This document shows positions 24,301 through 32,459 of a stretch of DNA of 64,000 nt, piece by piece. The notes beneath the pieces were generated by a model. That model ran no database searches, had not been told where the DNA came from, and was given only the letters and a program-made list of their open reading frames with translations. The DNA comes from JAWODU01 sp046483125 (GTDB lineage Bacteria > Verrucomicrobiota > Kiritimatiellia > UBA8416 > JAWODU01). Every line of letters starts with the position of its first letter. Positions within the stretch are counted from its first letter, which is position 1. The stretch is taken from positions 1 through 64,000 of the forward strand of contig JAWODU010000019.1 in NCBI GenBank assembly GCA_046483125.1. The letters are read 5' to 3'. Made by a program: the position numbers and the translations under genes.

Positions 24301-25818
24301 TCAGCGGATAACACGCCGGTCGGAGATTTTCAGCAATTCTTCGGCCATGGCGTCCGAGCGCGCCACCCGCGGCACCTTGTGCTGGCCGCCCAGCTTGCCT
24401 TTTTCCTTCATCCACTCGTAAAACGTGCCGGGAGACACCGTTATCATGACCGGCGGCCTGAGCCCGTAATCGCCGCGGCGATGGGTGTCGTAGTCCTCGC
24501 TCCGCGCGCGGATTTCGGAGTCCACGGTTTTCATGAATTCGCTTTCGTTTCCGGGCGGCGAGTCGAATTCAAATATCCACCTGTGAACCGGAACGGGTTC
24601 TTCAACAGAAGGATAACGCGGCCACACGGTGTAGTCGCTGAGAACCGCCCCGGTTTTTTCGCAGGCTTTTCCCACGGCTTTTTCCATCATCTCAAGGGTC
24701 ACGTGTTCTCCGAAAGCGCTCAAGCCGATCCTGGTGCGCCCCGCGAATCTCACCCGCGGCGGCTGTACGCTTTCGAAACGTATCACGTCGCCAAGAGGAT
24801 AGGCCCAGATGCCGCCGTTTGTGGAAACGACTAAAGCGTAGTCCCTGCCCGTTTCCACCTCGCCGAAATGCAGGCGCGGCGCTTTCGCGTCTCCGGCCCG
24901 CTCCGCGGGAATGAATTCGTAGTAGACACCGTTGTCCACGAGCATCCGCAACGGCCCGCCCGGTTCTTCCTGTATGGCCGTCATTCCCGCTTCGGAGGAT
25001 GAATACGTGTCCATGTAAGCTATTCGGCGGCCTATGTATTCTTCAAAGGACTTCCCATAGGGTTCAAAGGCCATGCCGTATGACACGAAACACGCAAAGT
25101 CCGGCCACAGGGTCCCCGCGTTGCCGCCTCCCGAAGCAATCATTTCCTTAAACAGAAGCGCCGCCCAGGAAGGACAGGCGGACAGCACGCGGACCCTGGA
25201 GGTCAGGTAACGTTCCACGATCATACGAATCTTCCGCTCCCAGTCGGCAACACACGCTATGTCCGCCTCCGGCAGATACCTGCCGTGCGCGTAAAACGGT
25301 ATGTGTCTGCCCATTATTCCGGAGGCGTCGCCGTAGAGGCTTCTGCCCCGTTTCCTCAGGGAAGTCGAACCGCCGAGGTAAAAGAATTTCCCGTCCAGAA
25401 TCGTCTCCGCGCCGACCCGCCGCGCCATAAAGGCGAGAAGCGCCGCGCCGGACCTCTTGTTGGAAGCGATGGCTTCTCTGGTAACAGGCAGGAGCTTGTT
25501 GCCGGCGGTAGTGCCCGAAGAAAGGGCAAAATAGCGGACGTGTCCCGGCCAGGTCACGTCGCGGGCGCCTTCAAACGCCTCGTGCCATTCGGGGGAGGCG
25601 GTTTCGTAGTCGGCAAGGGGCACGGCCGAGCGGTATTCTTCGGGGGTACGGATCTTCGAAAAACCGTGTTTACGGCCCAGGCGCGTAGCAGCCGCGCGCC
25701 CAAGCAGGCCGCGCAGAAGACGCGACTGGGAAGCGGCCGGATCGCGGCCGGATTCTTCCAGCTGTGCCGTGCGGCGCCGTATTGCCGCCTCTACCGCCAG
25801 TACCGCGAGTTTTTTCAC
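24301..25818 (-). CDS. GH3-family adenylate-forming protein
   Basis: A 505-residue relative of plant GH3 (auxin/jasmonate amino-acid conjugating) enzymes. The ATP/AMP motifs are SSGTTAGNKLLP (about residue 100), YSSSEAG, and the YPLGDVIRF / AGRTRIGLSAFGEHV region, with a C-terminal lid near HKVPRV. It probably activates a carboxylate as acyl-AMP and couples it to an amine. Bacterial substrates of this family are mostly unknown. The start is a GTG with a weak ribosome site. The gene is divergent from an alpha-oxoamine synthase across 120 bases, which must hold both promoters; a joint role in an acyl-amide lipid pathway is speculation. Confidence 0.88.
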   Translation of the reverse strand: MKKLAVLAVEAAIRRRTAQLEESGRDPAASQSRLLRGLLGRAAATRLGRKHGFSKIRTPEEYRSAVPLADYETASPEWHEAFEGARDVTWPGHVRYFALSSGTTAGNKLLPVTREAIASNKRSGAALLAFMARRVGAETILDGKFFYLGGSTSLRKRGRSLYGDASGIMGRHIPFYAHGRYLPEADIACVADWERKIRMIVERYLTSRVRVLSACPSWAALLFKEMIASGGGNAGTLWPDFACFVSYGMAFEPYGKSFEEYIGRRIAYMDTYSSSEAGMTAIQEEPGGPLRMLVDNGVYYEFIPAERAGDAKAPRLHFGEVETGRDYALVVSTNGGIWAYPLGDVIRFESVQPPRVRFAGRTRIGLSAFGEHVTLEMMEKAVGKACEKTGAVLSDYTVWPRYPSVEEPVPVHRWIFEFDSPPGNESEFMKTVDSEIRARSEDYDTHRRGDYGLRPPVMITVSPGTFYEWMKEKGKLGGQHKVPRVARSDAMAEELLKISDRRVIR

Positions 25819-25938
25819 GGAGGCAGGATACCAGAGCGGCGGTGCGGAATGCCAAAGGAAATTCCTTGCGTTTTATTCTCAAATAACATCTACTTCCCAC
25901 ACTGTCGGCAGTGGCGGGTGAACGGAAAGAAGGAAGTT

Positions 25939-27171
25939 ATGGCCGATATTTTCGACAAATGCGTGAAGTTCCATAAGGAGTCGCGGATAGTAAGACAGGA
26001 AGACAGGGCCATGGCGGAAAGTACCCTGTTCCGCCGCTCCCCCTTGAACAACGCGGGCCCCTGGATCAACCTGAACGGACGCCGCGTCCTGCAGTTCAGC
26101 ACCAACGACTATCTGGGCCTTGCCAGCCACGCCAAAGTGCGGAAAGCCGCCGTTGAAATAGTAAAAAAATACGGTGTGAGCGCTCCGATGGGTGCCCGGC
26201 CCCTGACGGGTACCATAGATCTGCACCTGGAACTGGAACAGCAGATCGCGGAATTCAAGCGCACCGAAAGATCCCTTGTCTTCAGTAACGGCGCCCATAC
26301 CATGATGGGAACCATAGCGGCCCTTGCCAGTCCGAGAGACCTGCTGATTCTTGACCGTTACGCTCACGCCAGCCTGCTGGCGGGCGCGAAAATGTCGGGG
26401 GCCCGGGTGCGTTTCTTCCGGCACAACGATCTGGAGCATCTCGAGGCGATACTTCTTGAAATCCCCTCCTCACAGGCCCGCATGGTGGTAGTTGACGGTG
26501 TGTACTCCATGCAGGGGGACGTTGCGCCCCTGCCGGAACTGTGCGACCTGTGCGAGAAATACGGAGCAAGGCTTCTGGTCGACGACGCGCACGGAACGGG
26601 GGTCTGCGGTGAAAACGGCCGAGGCACGGCCGAAATGCTGGGCGTGGAAGACCGCGTGGACCTTCACCTAGGTACTTTCAGCAAGGCCGTTGCCACAACC
26701 GGCGGTTTCGCGGCTGGAGAAGCATCAGTCATAGAGTATCTCAAATACACCGCTCCCACGATTCTCTTTACCAAGGCCATGCCCGCGTGCGTGGCCGCCG
26801 CTACCCTTGAATCCCTTCAGCTTCTGCGAAAGGCCAAGCGGCGACGGAAAGCGCTGTGGCGCAACGCACAGCATCTGCAGGAAGGCCTCCGCAAGGCAGG
26901 CTACGACATCGGCAGTACTCAATCCCCGATAACGCCGATAACCGGAAATGGAATCGATGCCGTTCACATGTCCACCGCTCTTTTTAACGAGCACAACATA
27001 TGGGCCAGCGCCGTGCTCTACCCGGCCGTCCCGATGGGCACTTCCATTCTTCGCGTTATTCCCACCGCCGCTCACGCGCGCCACGACGTGAATGTCTTTC
27101 TTAAAGCAATGAACAGGCTTAGGCATCCGCACTTGAACGTCTCTGAAAACACCGCTTATTCGGCCGCATGA
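25939..27171 (+). CDS. Alpha-oxoamine synthase, serine-palmitoyltransferase-like
   Basis: A 410-residue fold-type I PLP enzyme (KBL / BioF / SPT family) that condenses an amino acid with an acyl thioester. The frame is open further upstream, but ATG 25939 has AAGGAAG and gives a normal family length. Landmarks are STNDYLGL, DDAHGTG (215-221) and the PLP lysine Lys249 in GTFSKAV. The FSK form, instead of the LGKA/SKALG usual in BioF, is closer to bacterial serine palmitoyltransferases as I recall them. There is no biotin gene nearby. The stop overlaps the GNAT-fold gene as ATGA, and that pairing also favours a sphingolipid-type role. BioF or an unusual KBL remain possible. Confidence 0.8.
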   Translation: MADIFDKCVKFHKESRIVRQEDRAMAESTLFRRSPLNNAGPWINLNGRRVLQFSTNDYLGLASHAKVRKAAVEIVKKYGVSAPMGARPLTGTIDLHLELEQQIAEFKRTERSLVFSNGAHTMMGTIAALASPRDLLILDRYAHASLLAGAKMSGARVRFFRHNDLEHLEAILLEIPSSQARMVVVDGVYSMQGDVAPLPELCDLCEKYGARLLVDDAHGTGVCGENGRGTAEMLGVEDRVDLHLGTFSKAVATTGGFAAGEASVIEYLKYTAPTILFTKAMPACVAAATLESLQLLRKAKRRRKALWRNAQHLQEGLRKAGYDIGSTQSPITPITGNGIDAVHMSTALFNEHNIWASAVLYPAVPMGTSILRVIPTAAHARHDVNVFLKAMNRLRHPHLNVSENTAYSAA

Positions 27172-28313
27172 GTCCGGACCTGGAAATCGTTTCCGCCGGC
27201 AAACGGGCTGAACTTGAAGATTTTCTCGATCTGCCTTTCCGCCTTTACAGAGGCAATCCGAACTGGGTTCCCCCTCTGCGGAGTTCCCGGATGCGGACCC
27301 TGAAAGGGAAAACTGCCTTTTTCGAACACGGTGAAATGAAGCTCTTCCTCGCCGTGCGCGGCGGACAACCCGTCGGCAGAATCGCGGCCATAAAGAATGA
27401 CGCTCACAACCGCCGCTACAGCGACCGTACCGGGTTTTTCGGTTTTTTCGAATGCGACACCGAAGACGCCGAGGCCGCGGTAGAACTGTTCCGGCGCGCC
27501 GAGCGCTGGCTGAAGGAGAAGGGCATGGATACCGCTCGCGGACCCGTGAACCCTTCAATGAACTCGGAATGCGGACTGCTGATCCAGGGCTTTGACCACC
27601 CGCCGATGGTTCTGATGCCGTACAATCCGCCCGGGTATGAGGTTTTTTTTGAAAACGCCGGTTACGGGAAATGCAGGGATCTTTACGCTTATCTTGTAAA
27701 GGCCGAAGCGCTCATGCCTGAAAGCTCCCTGCACCGCCGCCTTCAGAAAATAGCCGACGGGCTGAAGCGCCGGCATCCCGAGATCTCCGTCAGGCCGCTC
27801 GACATGAAAAACTACACCGCGGACATAATAAACGTGATGAACGTGTTCGAAGAGGCCAGGAAATCGAACTGGGGCTACGTGCCCGTTGCGCGGCGTGAAG
27901 TCCTTGAAACAGCTTCGGATTTGAAACGGGTAGTTGATCCGGAAATAGTGCTTCTGGCGGAAGTAAACGGCGAACAGGCCGGAGTGTCCCTGGCCCTGCC
28001 CAACGTCAACAGGGGGCTACTGAAAGCCCGGGGCCGCCTCTTTCCCGCCGGTTACTTAAGGTTCAGGCGGGAGATGAAAAAGAACCGGGAGGTCAGGATA
28101 TTCGGCATAGCCGCTCTGCCGAAATACCGCCACATGGGAATTGCGGCCCTGCTGACCCTGGAAACCGTAAAGAGGGGATCGGCGCGCGGCTATAACCGGG
28201 GAGAGGCTTCCTGGGTGCTCGAAGATAACGACCTGTCAAACAGGACCATCACGCACGCGCTGGATCCCGATCACTACAAAACCTACCGTATATACGATAA
28301 AAAGCTCGCGTGA
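27168..28313 (+). CDS. GNAT-fold acyltransferase-like protein, candidate bacterial ceramide synthase
   Basis: A 381-residue protein. It opens with DLPFRLYRGNPNWVPPLRS and carries LMPYNPPGYEVFFENAGYGK near residue 150, both typical of a large GNAT-related family annotated only as N-acetyltransferase. The C-terminal GNAT core has IFGIAALPKYRHMGIAALL, the acyl-CoA pyrophosphate-binding region. Coupling by ATGA to an SPT-like enzyme is the arrangement expected of the bCerS N-acyltransferase of bacterial sphingolipid synthesis. No ceramide reductase or dedicated ACP gene is in view, so the ceramide role is an inference. Confidence 0.65.
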   Translation: MSPDLEIVSAGKRAELEDFLDLPFRLYRGNPNWVPPLRSSRMRTLKGKTAFFEHGEMKLFLAVRGGQPVGRIAAIKNDAHNRRYSDRTGFFGFFECDTEDAEAAVELFRRAERWLKEKGMDTARGPVNPSMNSECGLLIQGFDHPPMVLMPYNPPGYEVFFENAGYGKCRDLYAYLVKAEALMPESSLHRRLQKIADGLKRRHPEISVRPLDMKNYTADIINVMNVFEEARKSNWGYVPVARREVLETASDLKRVVDPEIVLLAEVNGEQAGVSLALPNVNRGLLKARGRLFPAGYLRFRREMKKNREVRIFGIAALPKYRHMGIAALLTLETVKRGSARGYNRGEASWVLEDNDLSNRTITHALDPDHYKTYRIYDKKLA

Positions 28314-28416
28314 AGGGACAATTTAAAAAATCTATTTTCCCCCTTCCCACCCCCGTATGATTCTGATAAGAATTCCGCCGATTGGTTAAAGAGTTTGAAT
28401 AAGGAGGTGAATTATC

Positions 28417-28629
28417 GTGCAGGTTAAAGTCACTGAAGACTGCATCGCGTGCGGACTCTGTGTGGAATTGTGCCCGGACGTTTTTCAGATCGGCGACCAG
28501 TACGCGGAAGTCCAGTTGGATCCGGTTCCACAGGAGTTCGCCAACGATGTTGAGCACACCGCCGATGAATGCCCGGTTTCCGCAATTGTAATCGACGAAG
28601 ATCTGATAGGCGAAGAAAACGGCAACTGA
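28417..28629 (+). CDS. Single [4Fe-4S] ferredoxin
   Basis: A 70-residue low-potential electron carrier. The four cluster ligands are Cys9, Cys12, Cys15 (in CIACGLC) with Cys52 in the distal DECP. Cys19, followed by Pro, is the extra Cys of the usual CxxCxxCxxxCP motif. Only one full motif is present, so a single cluster is expected, as in Desulfovibrio- or Thermotoga-type ferredoxins. The GTG start at 28417 follows a perfect AAGGAGGTGA. It stands alone between the sphingolipid-like pair and a convergent gene. The electron partner is unknown. Confidence 0.92.
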   Translation: MQVKVTEDCIACGLCVELCPDVFQIGDQYAEVQLDPVPQEFANDVEHTADECPVSAIVIDEDLIGEENGN

Positions 28630-28635
28630 AACCGT

Positions 28636-29223
28636 CTACCAGCCGCCTCTTACTATGGGAAGCATTCGCCAGTGATACCGGTCGGTTATCACATTGGCCA
28701 GGCCGATTTGAAATCCTTTCAGGTAGCCGGTTATATTAACTACCCCGATCTGGGTCCCGGTTACCCGCCAGGCGTAATTGTATCCTCCAATCTGGAAACC
28801 TCTCAGCGTATCGCACAGGTTGAGCAAGCCGATCTGGCAACCCATGATTTCCATGCCCATGGTGTTGAGCAGGCCTATCTGGGCGCCCTTGGCGTCATAC
28901 TCCACAGCGTTCCACGGGGATATGGTCATGCCCCGCATTCCGTCCCGACAGCTGTTCATCAGGACACCTATACCTAAACCTTCGAAGTATCCTTCCGCAC
29001 GATTGACAAACCCTAAATCCAGGCCTCTTACGTTGCGGTTGCGGGAGTAAGGCAGGCTCAGACGCAGGCCTTCTATCGAGGCGTACTCATTGACTATTTG
29101 TCTCTTGGGACTCAAGGATATCTGGAAATGCCCGATTTCCTCCTTGTCCTGCGCCCGGCCCGCGGCCGGGATCAGAAACATGATACTCGCGAGAAAAAGA
29201 ATAAAACGGGATGGTTTCATCAT
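28636..29223 (-). CDS. Exported protein with GxQIGxxN repeats (LA_2272-like surface repeat)
   Basis: A 195-residue protein with a signal peptide (FILFLASIMFLIPAAGRAQ). The mature part carries about five short repeats of the form G-x-Q-I-G-L/V-x-N, at AQIGLLNTMG, CQIGLLNLCD, FQIGGYNYAW, TQIGVVNITG and FQIGLANVI. The period is about 18-20 residues, consistent with stacked beta strands. Related repeat proteins (LA_2272 type) are thought to be surface or outer-membrane associated. Its stop is seven bases from the convergent ferredoxin stop. Function unknown. Confidence 0.8.
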   Translation of the reverse strand: MMKPSRFILFLASIMFLIPAAGRAQDKEEIGHFQISLSPKRQIVNEYASIEGLRLSLPYSRNRNVRGLDLGFVNRAEGYFEGLGIGVLMNSCRDGMRGMTISPWNAVEYDAKGAQIGLLNTMGMEIMGCQIGLLNLCDTLRGFQIGGYNYAWRVTGTQIGVVNITGYLKGFQIGLANVITDRYHWRMLPIVRGGW

Positions 29224-29550
29224 TAATGTCCTCCTGATTGATTCCGCATACTATAAACTGCCGCCCTGTTATGCAAACATTTTAACTTGCGGTTTTTCAT
29301 TTTTGCATCGCGGATAAGCGGCGCTACAGTACCTCCAGTACGCCGCCAGCGATGCAGGCTGTTGCGTCACGCATTTCGCTTCCGGAGGATTCGCAAATCG
29401 GATCGCAAGCCTGCCGCTTCTGCAAGGCCCCGCGCTCCGGGCTCCAACCCGCGTGTGGCGCGGGGGAGTGGCCGTACCGAACCTGCCCGGCATGCCCCTT
29501 GCCTCAATCCACAAAGAAATGTACATTACACCAAACAAGGAGGAATCACC
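29224..29550. repeat. Intergenic region with dispersed repeat R3, copy d (inverted)
   Basis: The 327-base divergent gap between the QIG-repeat gene and nadA. Positions 29304-29395 carry the R3 repeat in the opposite orientation: the hairpin core at 29316-29347 is identical over 32 bases to 15871-15902, and the adjacent module at about 29344-29395 matches 17603-17653. A GC-rich remainder reaches to 29500. The nadA ribosome site AAGGAGG lies at 29537-29543. No extra gene is supported. Confidence 0.75.
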
Positions 29551-30480
29551 GTGTCTTCTTCAGCTTCAGCAGAACCCGCACCGCTCATCGCGGAGATAAA
29601 CAGCCTCCGCAGGTCCGCAAACGCCGTCATACTGGCCCACAATTACCAGATCCCCGAAATCCAGGACATAGCCGACTTCACCGGCGATTCCCTCCAGCTC
29701 AGCCGCCGCGCGGCCGGCACCGACGCGGATGTCATTGTCTTCTGCGGCGTTCACTTCATGGCTGAAACCGCCGCCATCCTCTGCCCCGGGAAAAAAGTCC
29801 TGATCCCCGACCCGGAGGCGGGCTGTCCCATGGCGGACATGATCACGGCCGAAGAACTGCGCAGGATGAAATCGGAACACCCGGGGGCGAAGACGGTCTG
29901 TTACGTCAACAGTACGGCCGAAGTCAAAGCGGAAAGCGACGTCTGCTGTACGTCGTCAAACGCGACAGCGGTTGTAGAATCGCTGTCTGAAAGCGAAGAA
30001 ATAATTTTCGTTCCCGACGGAAATCTCGGAGAACACGTCCGGGATAAAACCGGGCGGCCTCTCCTGCTGTGGCCCGGCTATTGCCCCACCCACGTTGCCA
30101 TTACCCCCGGGGCAATACTCGCCGTTAGGAACGCGCACCCGGACGCCGTGGTCATAGTGCATCCCGAGTGCCCGGCTCCCGTTCGGAAGACAGCCGATGA
30201 GATACTGTCCACCGGCGGCATGCTCAAGTTCGCGCGCTCATCGCCCAAGAAGGAATTCATAGTCGGCACCGAATCGGGTCTTCTTTACACGCTGGAAAAA
30301 GCAAATCCCGGCAAGCTCTTTTACGGAATGCCCGAGCCGGCGGTATGCGCGGATATGAAACGTATAACCCTGGAAAAAGTGCGGGCCTCTCTCGCGGAAA
30401 AACGCTGTGAGGTAAACGTTCCCGAACACACGGCCCGGGGCGCCCGTAAAGCCGTGGAGCGCATGCTTTCAGTTGCGTAA
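29551..30480 (+). CDS. nadA: Quinolinate synthase A
   Basis: Condenses iminoaspartate with dihydroxyacetone phosphate to quinolinate in NAD synthesis and uses a [4Fe-4S] cluster. The GTG at 29551 with AAGGAGG gives 309 residues; upstream frame is repeat DNA. Signatures are ILAHNYQIPEIQDIADFTGD, the cluster-bearing GCPMAD, CYVNSTAEVKA, the IFVPDGNLG strand, HPECPAPV and the GTESGLLYTL region. No nadB or nadC is adjacent. Pyruvate kinase starts immediately downstream. Confidence 0.95.
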   Translation: MSSSASAEPAPLIAEINSLRRSANAVILAHNYQIPEIQDIADFTGDSLQLSRRAAGTDADVIVFCGVHFMAETAAILCPGKKVLIPDPEAGCPMADMITAEELRRMKSEHPGAKTVCYVNSTAEVKAESDVCCTSSNATAVVESLSESEEIIFVPDGNLGEHVRDKTGRPLLLWPGYCPTHVAITPGAILAVRNAHPDAVVIVHPECPAPVRKTADEILSTGGMLKFARSSPKKEFIVGTESGLLYTLEKANPGKLFYGMPEPAVCADMKRITLEKVRASLAEKRCEVNVPEHTARGARKAVERMLSVA

Positions 30481-30496
30481 TGAAGCACTCACGCCT

Positions 30497-31546
30497 ATGC
30501 CGAACGCACCGACAACAAAAATAATCGCCACACTGGGGCCGGCCAGCGATACATACGGCGTAATTCGCCGCATGGTCAGACAGGGCCTCGACATTGTCCG
30601 TCTTAACTTTTCCCACGGCAGTCACGCCTCGCATCTGCGTCTTCTTCAGACCGTCCGGAAAATCAACGCTAAATACCGCCGCCGCGTAAAAATAATGCAG
30701 GATCTCGAAGGCTTCCGCATACGCGTGGGACGGATTGAAAGCGAGGAGGGAATGGAACTGGCCAAGGGCAGGCGGATTGTCCTTAACAGGTCCGCGAAGG
30801 CATCAGGGGCTTCAACCGTACCCTTCGATTATTCAGGCGACCTGAACCGGATACCGAAAGGACAGCTTATATTCATAGACGACGGCAACCTGGTCCTGAG
30901 AGCCGATTCCAGAACCGCTCATACCGTGAGAACCACCGTTATCGAAGGCGGAAGGCTCTTCAGCCGCAAAGGGGTGAACATGCCCGGCGTAAAGCTGGAC
31001 TTCCCGGTGCCCACGGAAAAGGACCGCGAGGACATCGAATTCGGAGTTGAGCACGAAGTTGATTTCATCGCGCTTTCCTTTGTGCGGACCGGCGCGGACG
31101 TGGCGGCCGTACGCGACTTGGTGAAAAAACGTCATCCCGACTGCGGCATAATAGCCAAGATAGAATCGCGTGACGCCGTCAGAAACCTGGAATCTATCAT
31201 AAAAGCGTCCGACGGCATTATGATCGCCCGGGGAGACATGGGCATAGCCATGCCCGTCTACAAGGTGCCCATGATTCAGAAGGACATTATCCGCAGATGC
31301 AATGAGTGCGGTAAACTCGTGATAACCGCCACTCAGATGCTCGAGAGCATGGCCCGGAGGAAACGCCCCAGCCGCGCGGAAGCGGCCGACGTGGCAAACG
31401 CGGTTCTGGACGGCACCGACTGCGCCATGCTTTCGGGTGAAACGGCTTCGGGCAAATACCCTGTGGAATCGGTGAAAATGATGAACGATATCATAAAATA
31501 CACGGAATCGCGGAGGTCTTCGGCCGGTGAAGGATACCGGAGATAA
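30497..31546 (+). CDS. Pyruvate kinase-like protein lacking the C-terminal domain
   Basis: About 349 residues, against roughly 470 for typical pyruvate kinase. The barrel (A) and cap (B) domains are present: TKIIATLGPAS, VRLNFSHGS, FIALSFVR, the catalytic lysine in IAKIES, ARGDMGIAMP and DCAMLSGETASGKYPVE. The protein ends just after this, so the C domain, which carries the allosteric site and intersubunit contacts, is missing. The usual LDTKGPEIR motif is replaced by QDLEGFRIR, which changes residues near the K+/phosphate site. It may be an unregulated or altered-specificity enzyme. The ATG at 30497 is preferred over a TTG at 30473 that overlaps nadA. Confidence 0.82.
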   Translation: MPNAPTTKIIATLGPASDTYGVIRRMVRQGLDIVRLNFSHGSHASHLRLLQTVRKINAKYRRRVKIMQDLEGFRIRVGRIESEEGMELAKGRRIVLNRSAKASGASTVPFDYSGDLNRIPKGQLIFIDDGNLVLRADSRTAHTVRTTVIEGGRLFSRKGVNMPGVKLDFPVPTEKDREDIEFGVEHEVDFIALSFVRTGADVAAVRDLVKKRHPDCGIIAKIESRDAVRNLESIIKASDGIMIARGDMGIAMPVYKVPMIQKDIIRRCNECGKLVITATQMLESMARRKRPSRAEAADVANAVLDGTDCAMLSGETASGKYPVESVKMMNDIIKYTESRRSSAGEGYRR

Positions 31547-32459
31547 GAAACCGTCCACCAAGCGCTTCAGGCGCGCGGCGCTCGCGCTTATCGCCGCGGC
31601 GGTAATTGCCGCCTGCTGGTTCGGGGGGCCCGCCGGTATCCTGCTCAGGAAAATCCTTTCCGGATATCTGCCTTACGAAACCCGTGAAGTAACCGTCACA
31701 GCCATCAGGCGCCGGAAAGCGTCCGAAAGCCTCAAAAGGGGCCTGTCTCTCCGGATAGAGCCTGAGCGGCTTATGGAAATAATCACCGCCGCGTATCCGG
31801 CCGCGGCGGCTCTGCCCCGGAAACTGGTCGAAAAAGGACTGTGCGTCGACGGTTACTGGCGGCCCGGGGAGTTCTCCCTGCCCGGAGGCGAATCGATACC
31901 GCTGAAACTCATCCTGGAAGACACCCGTAACGGACCGGTGCTCGAAGGCAGGCTTCCGGTTGAGGAGGTCAACAGATCGCTGGAAACGGAACTTGTCGAG
32001 AAACTGAGGCGGAAGAAGAAATGGTTTCTTGGACATTATGAAGTAGTTTATGAGCCCGAATTCGTAACGTTCGCGCTGAGGTCACAGTCCGGTCCAGTTC
32101 TTACTCCCGTCACGAGCCGTAAATTCTTTTTCGAGGCCTCCGGACGCGTGAAAATATGGTTTGAGGACAGCCTGATTGCCGCCCGCAAAACCGCCGACGT
32201 AAAGAACCTCTTCGGGACAATAAACGTGAAAGTCGTCCGCGAAGACTCCCGGACGCGTCTTTCGTACGAAGCAGTCGTCGACATTCTGGAAGCCGATCTG
32301 CACGACACGCCGCCGTGGCTGGAAAGAGACCTGATTGACGACCTTCGGGAATCCCTGGAAAAATCACTGAACCGCGACAAGAACAGGAAACGCGTGGAAA
32401 GTCTCCCGATTCCGGAATGGGCGCCCATGGATCTCGCAGTGAATCTAAGATTCGACTGA
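31527..32459 (+). CDS. Membrane-anchored protein of unknown function
   Basis: A 310-residue protein with one N-terminal transmembrane or uncleaved signal segment (RAALALIAAAVIAACWFGG, about residues 16-34) and a basic N-terminus, so the rest faces the periplasm. The body is a mix of strands and charged helices; I see no catalytic motif and do not recognise the family. Length and layout resemble proteins that help anchor or assemble the envelope, but this is not evidence of function. The GTG start overlaps the end of the pyruvate kinase gene and follows GGAGG, and the 3' end overlaps the convergent GH94-like gene by 15 bases. Confidence 0.7.
   Translation: MKDTGDKKPSTKRFRRAALALIAAAVIAACWFGGPAGILLRKILSGYLPYETREVTVTAIRRRKASESLKRGLSLRIEPERLMEIITAAYPAAAALPRKLVEKGLCVDGYWRPGEFSLPGGESIPLKLILEDTRNGPVLEGRLPVEEVNRSLETELVEKLRRKKKWFLGHYEVVYEPEFVTFALRSQSGPVLTPVTSRKFFFEASGRVKIWFEDSLIAARKTADVKNLFGTINVKVVREDSRTRLSYEAVVDILEADLHDTPPWLERDLIDDLRESLEKSLNRDKNRKRVESLPIPEWAPMDLAVNLRFD

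Noticed and set aside
25285..25938. N-terminal extension of the alpha-oxoamine synthase (218 residues)
   Set aside because: The extension overlaps the divergent GH3 gene and is not family-like; ATG 25939 has a good ribosome site and gives normal length.
28314..28416. GAAGGG ... CCCTTC inverted repeat after the GNAT-fold gene as a terminator
   Set aside because: The loop is more than 20 bases long and there is no T-tract; not supported as a terminator.
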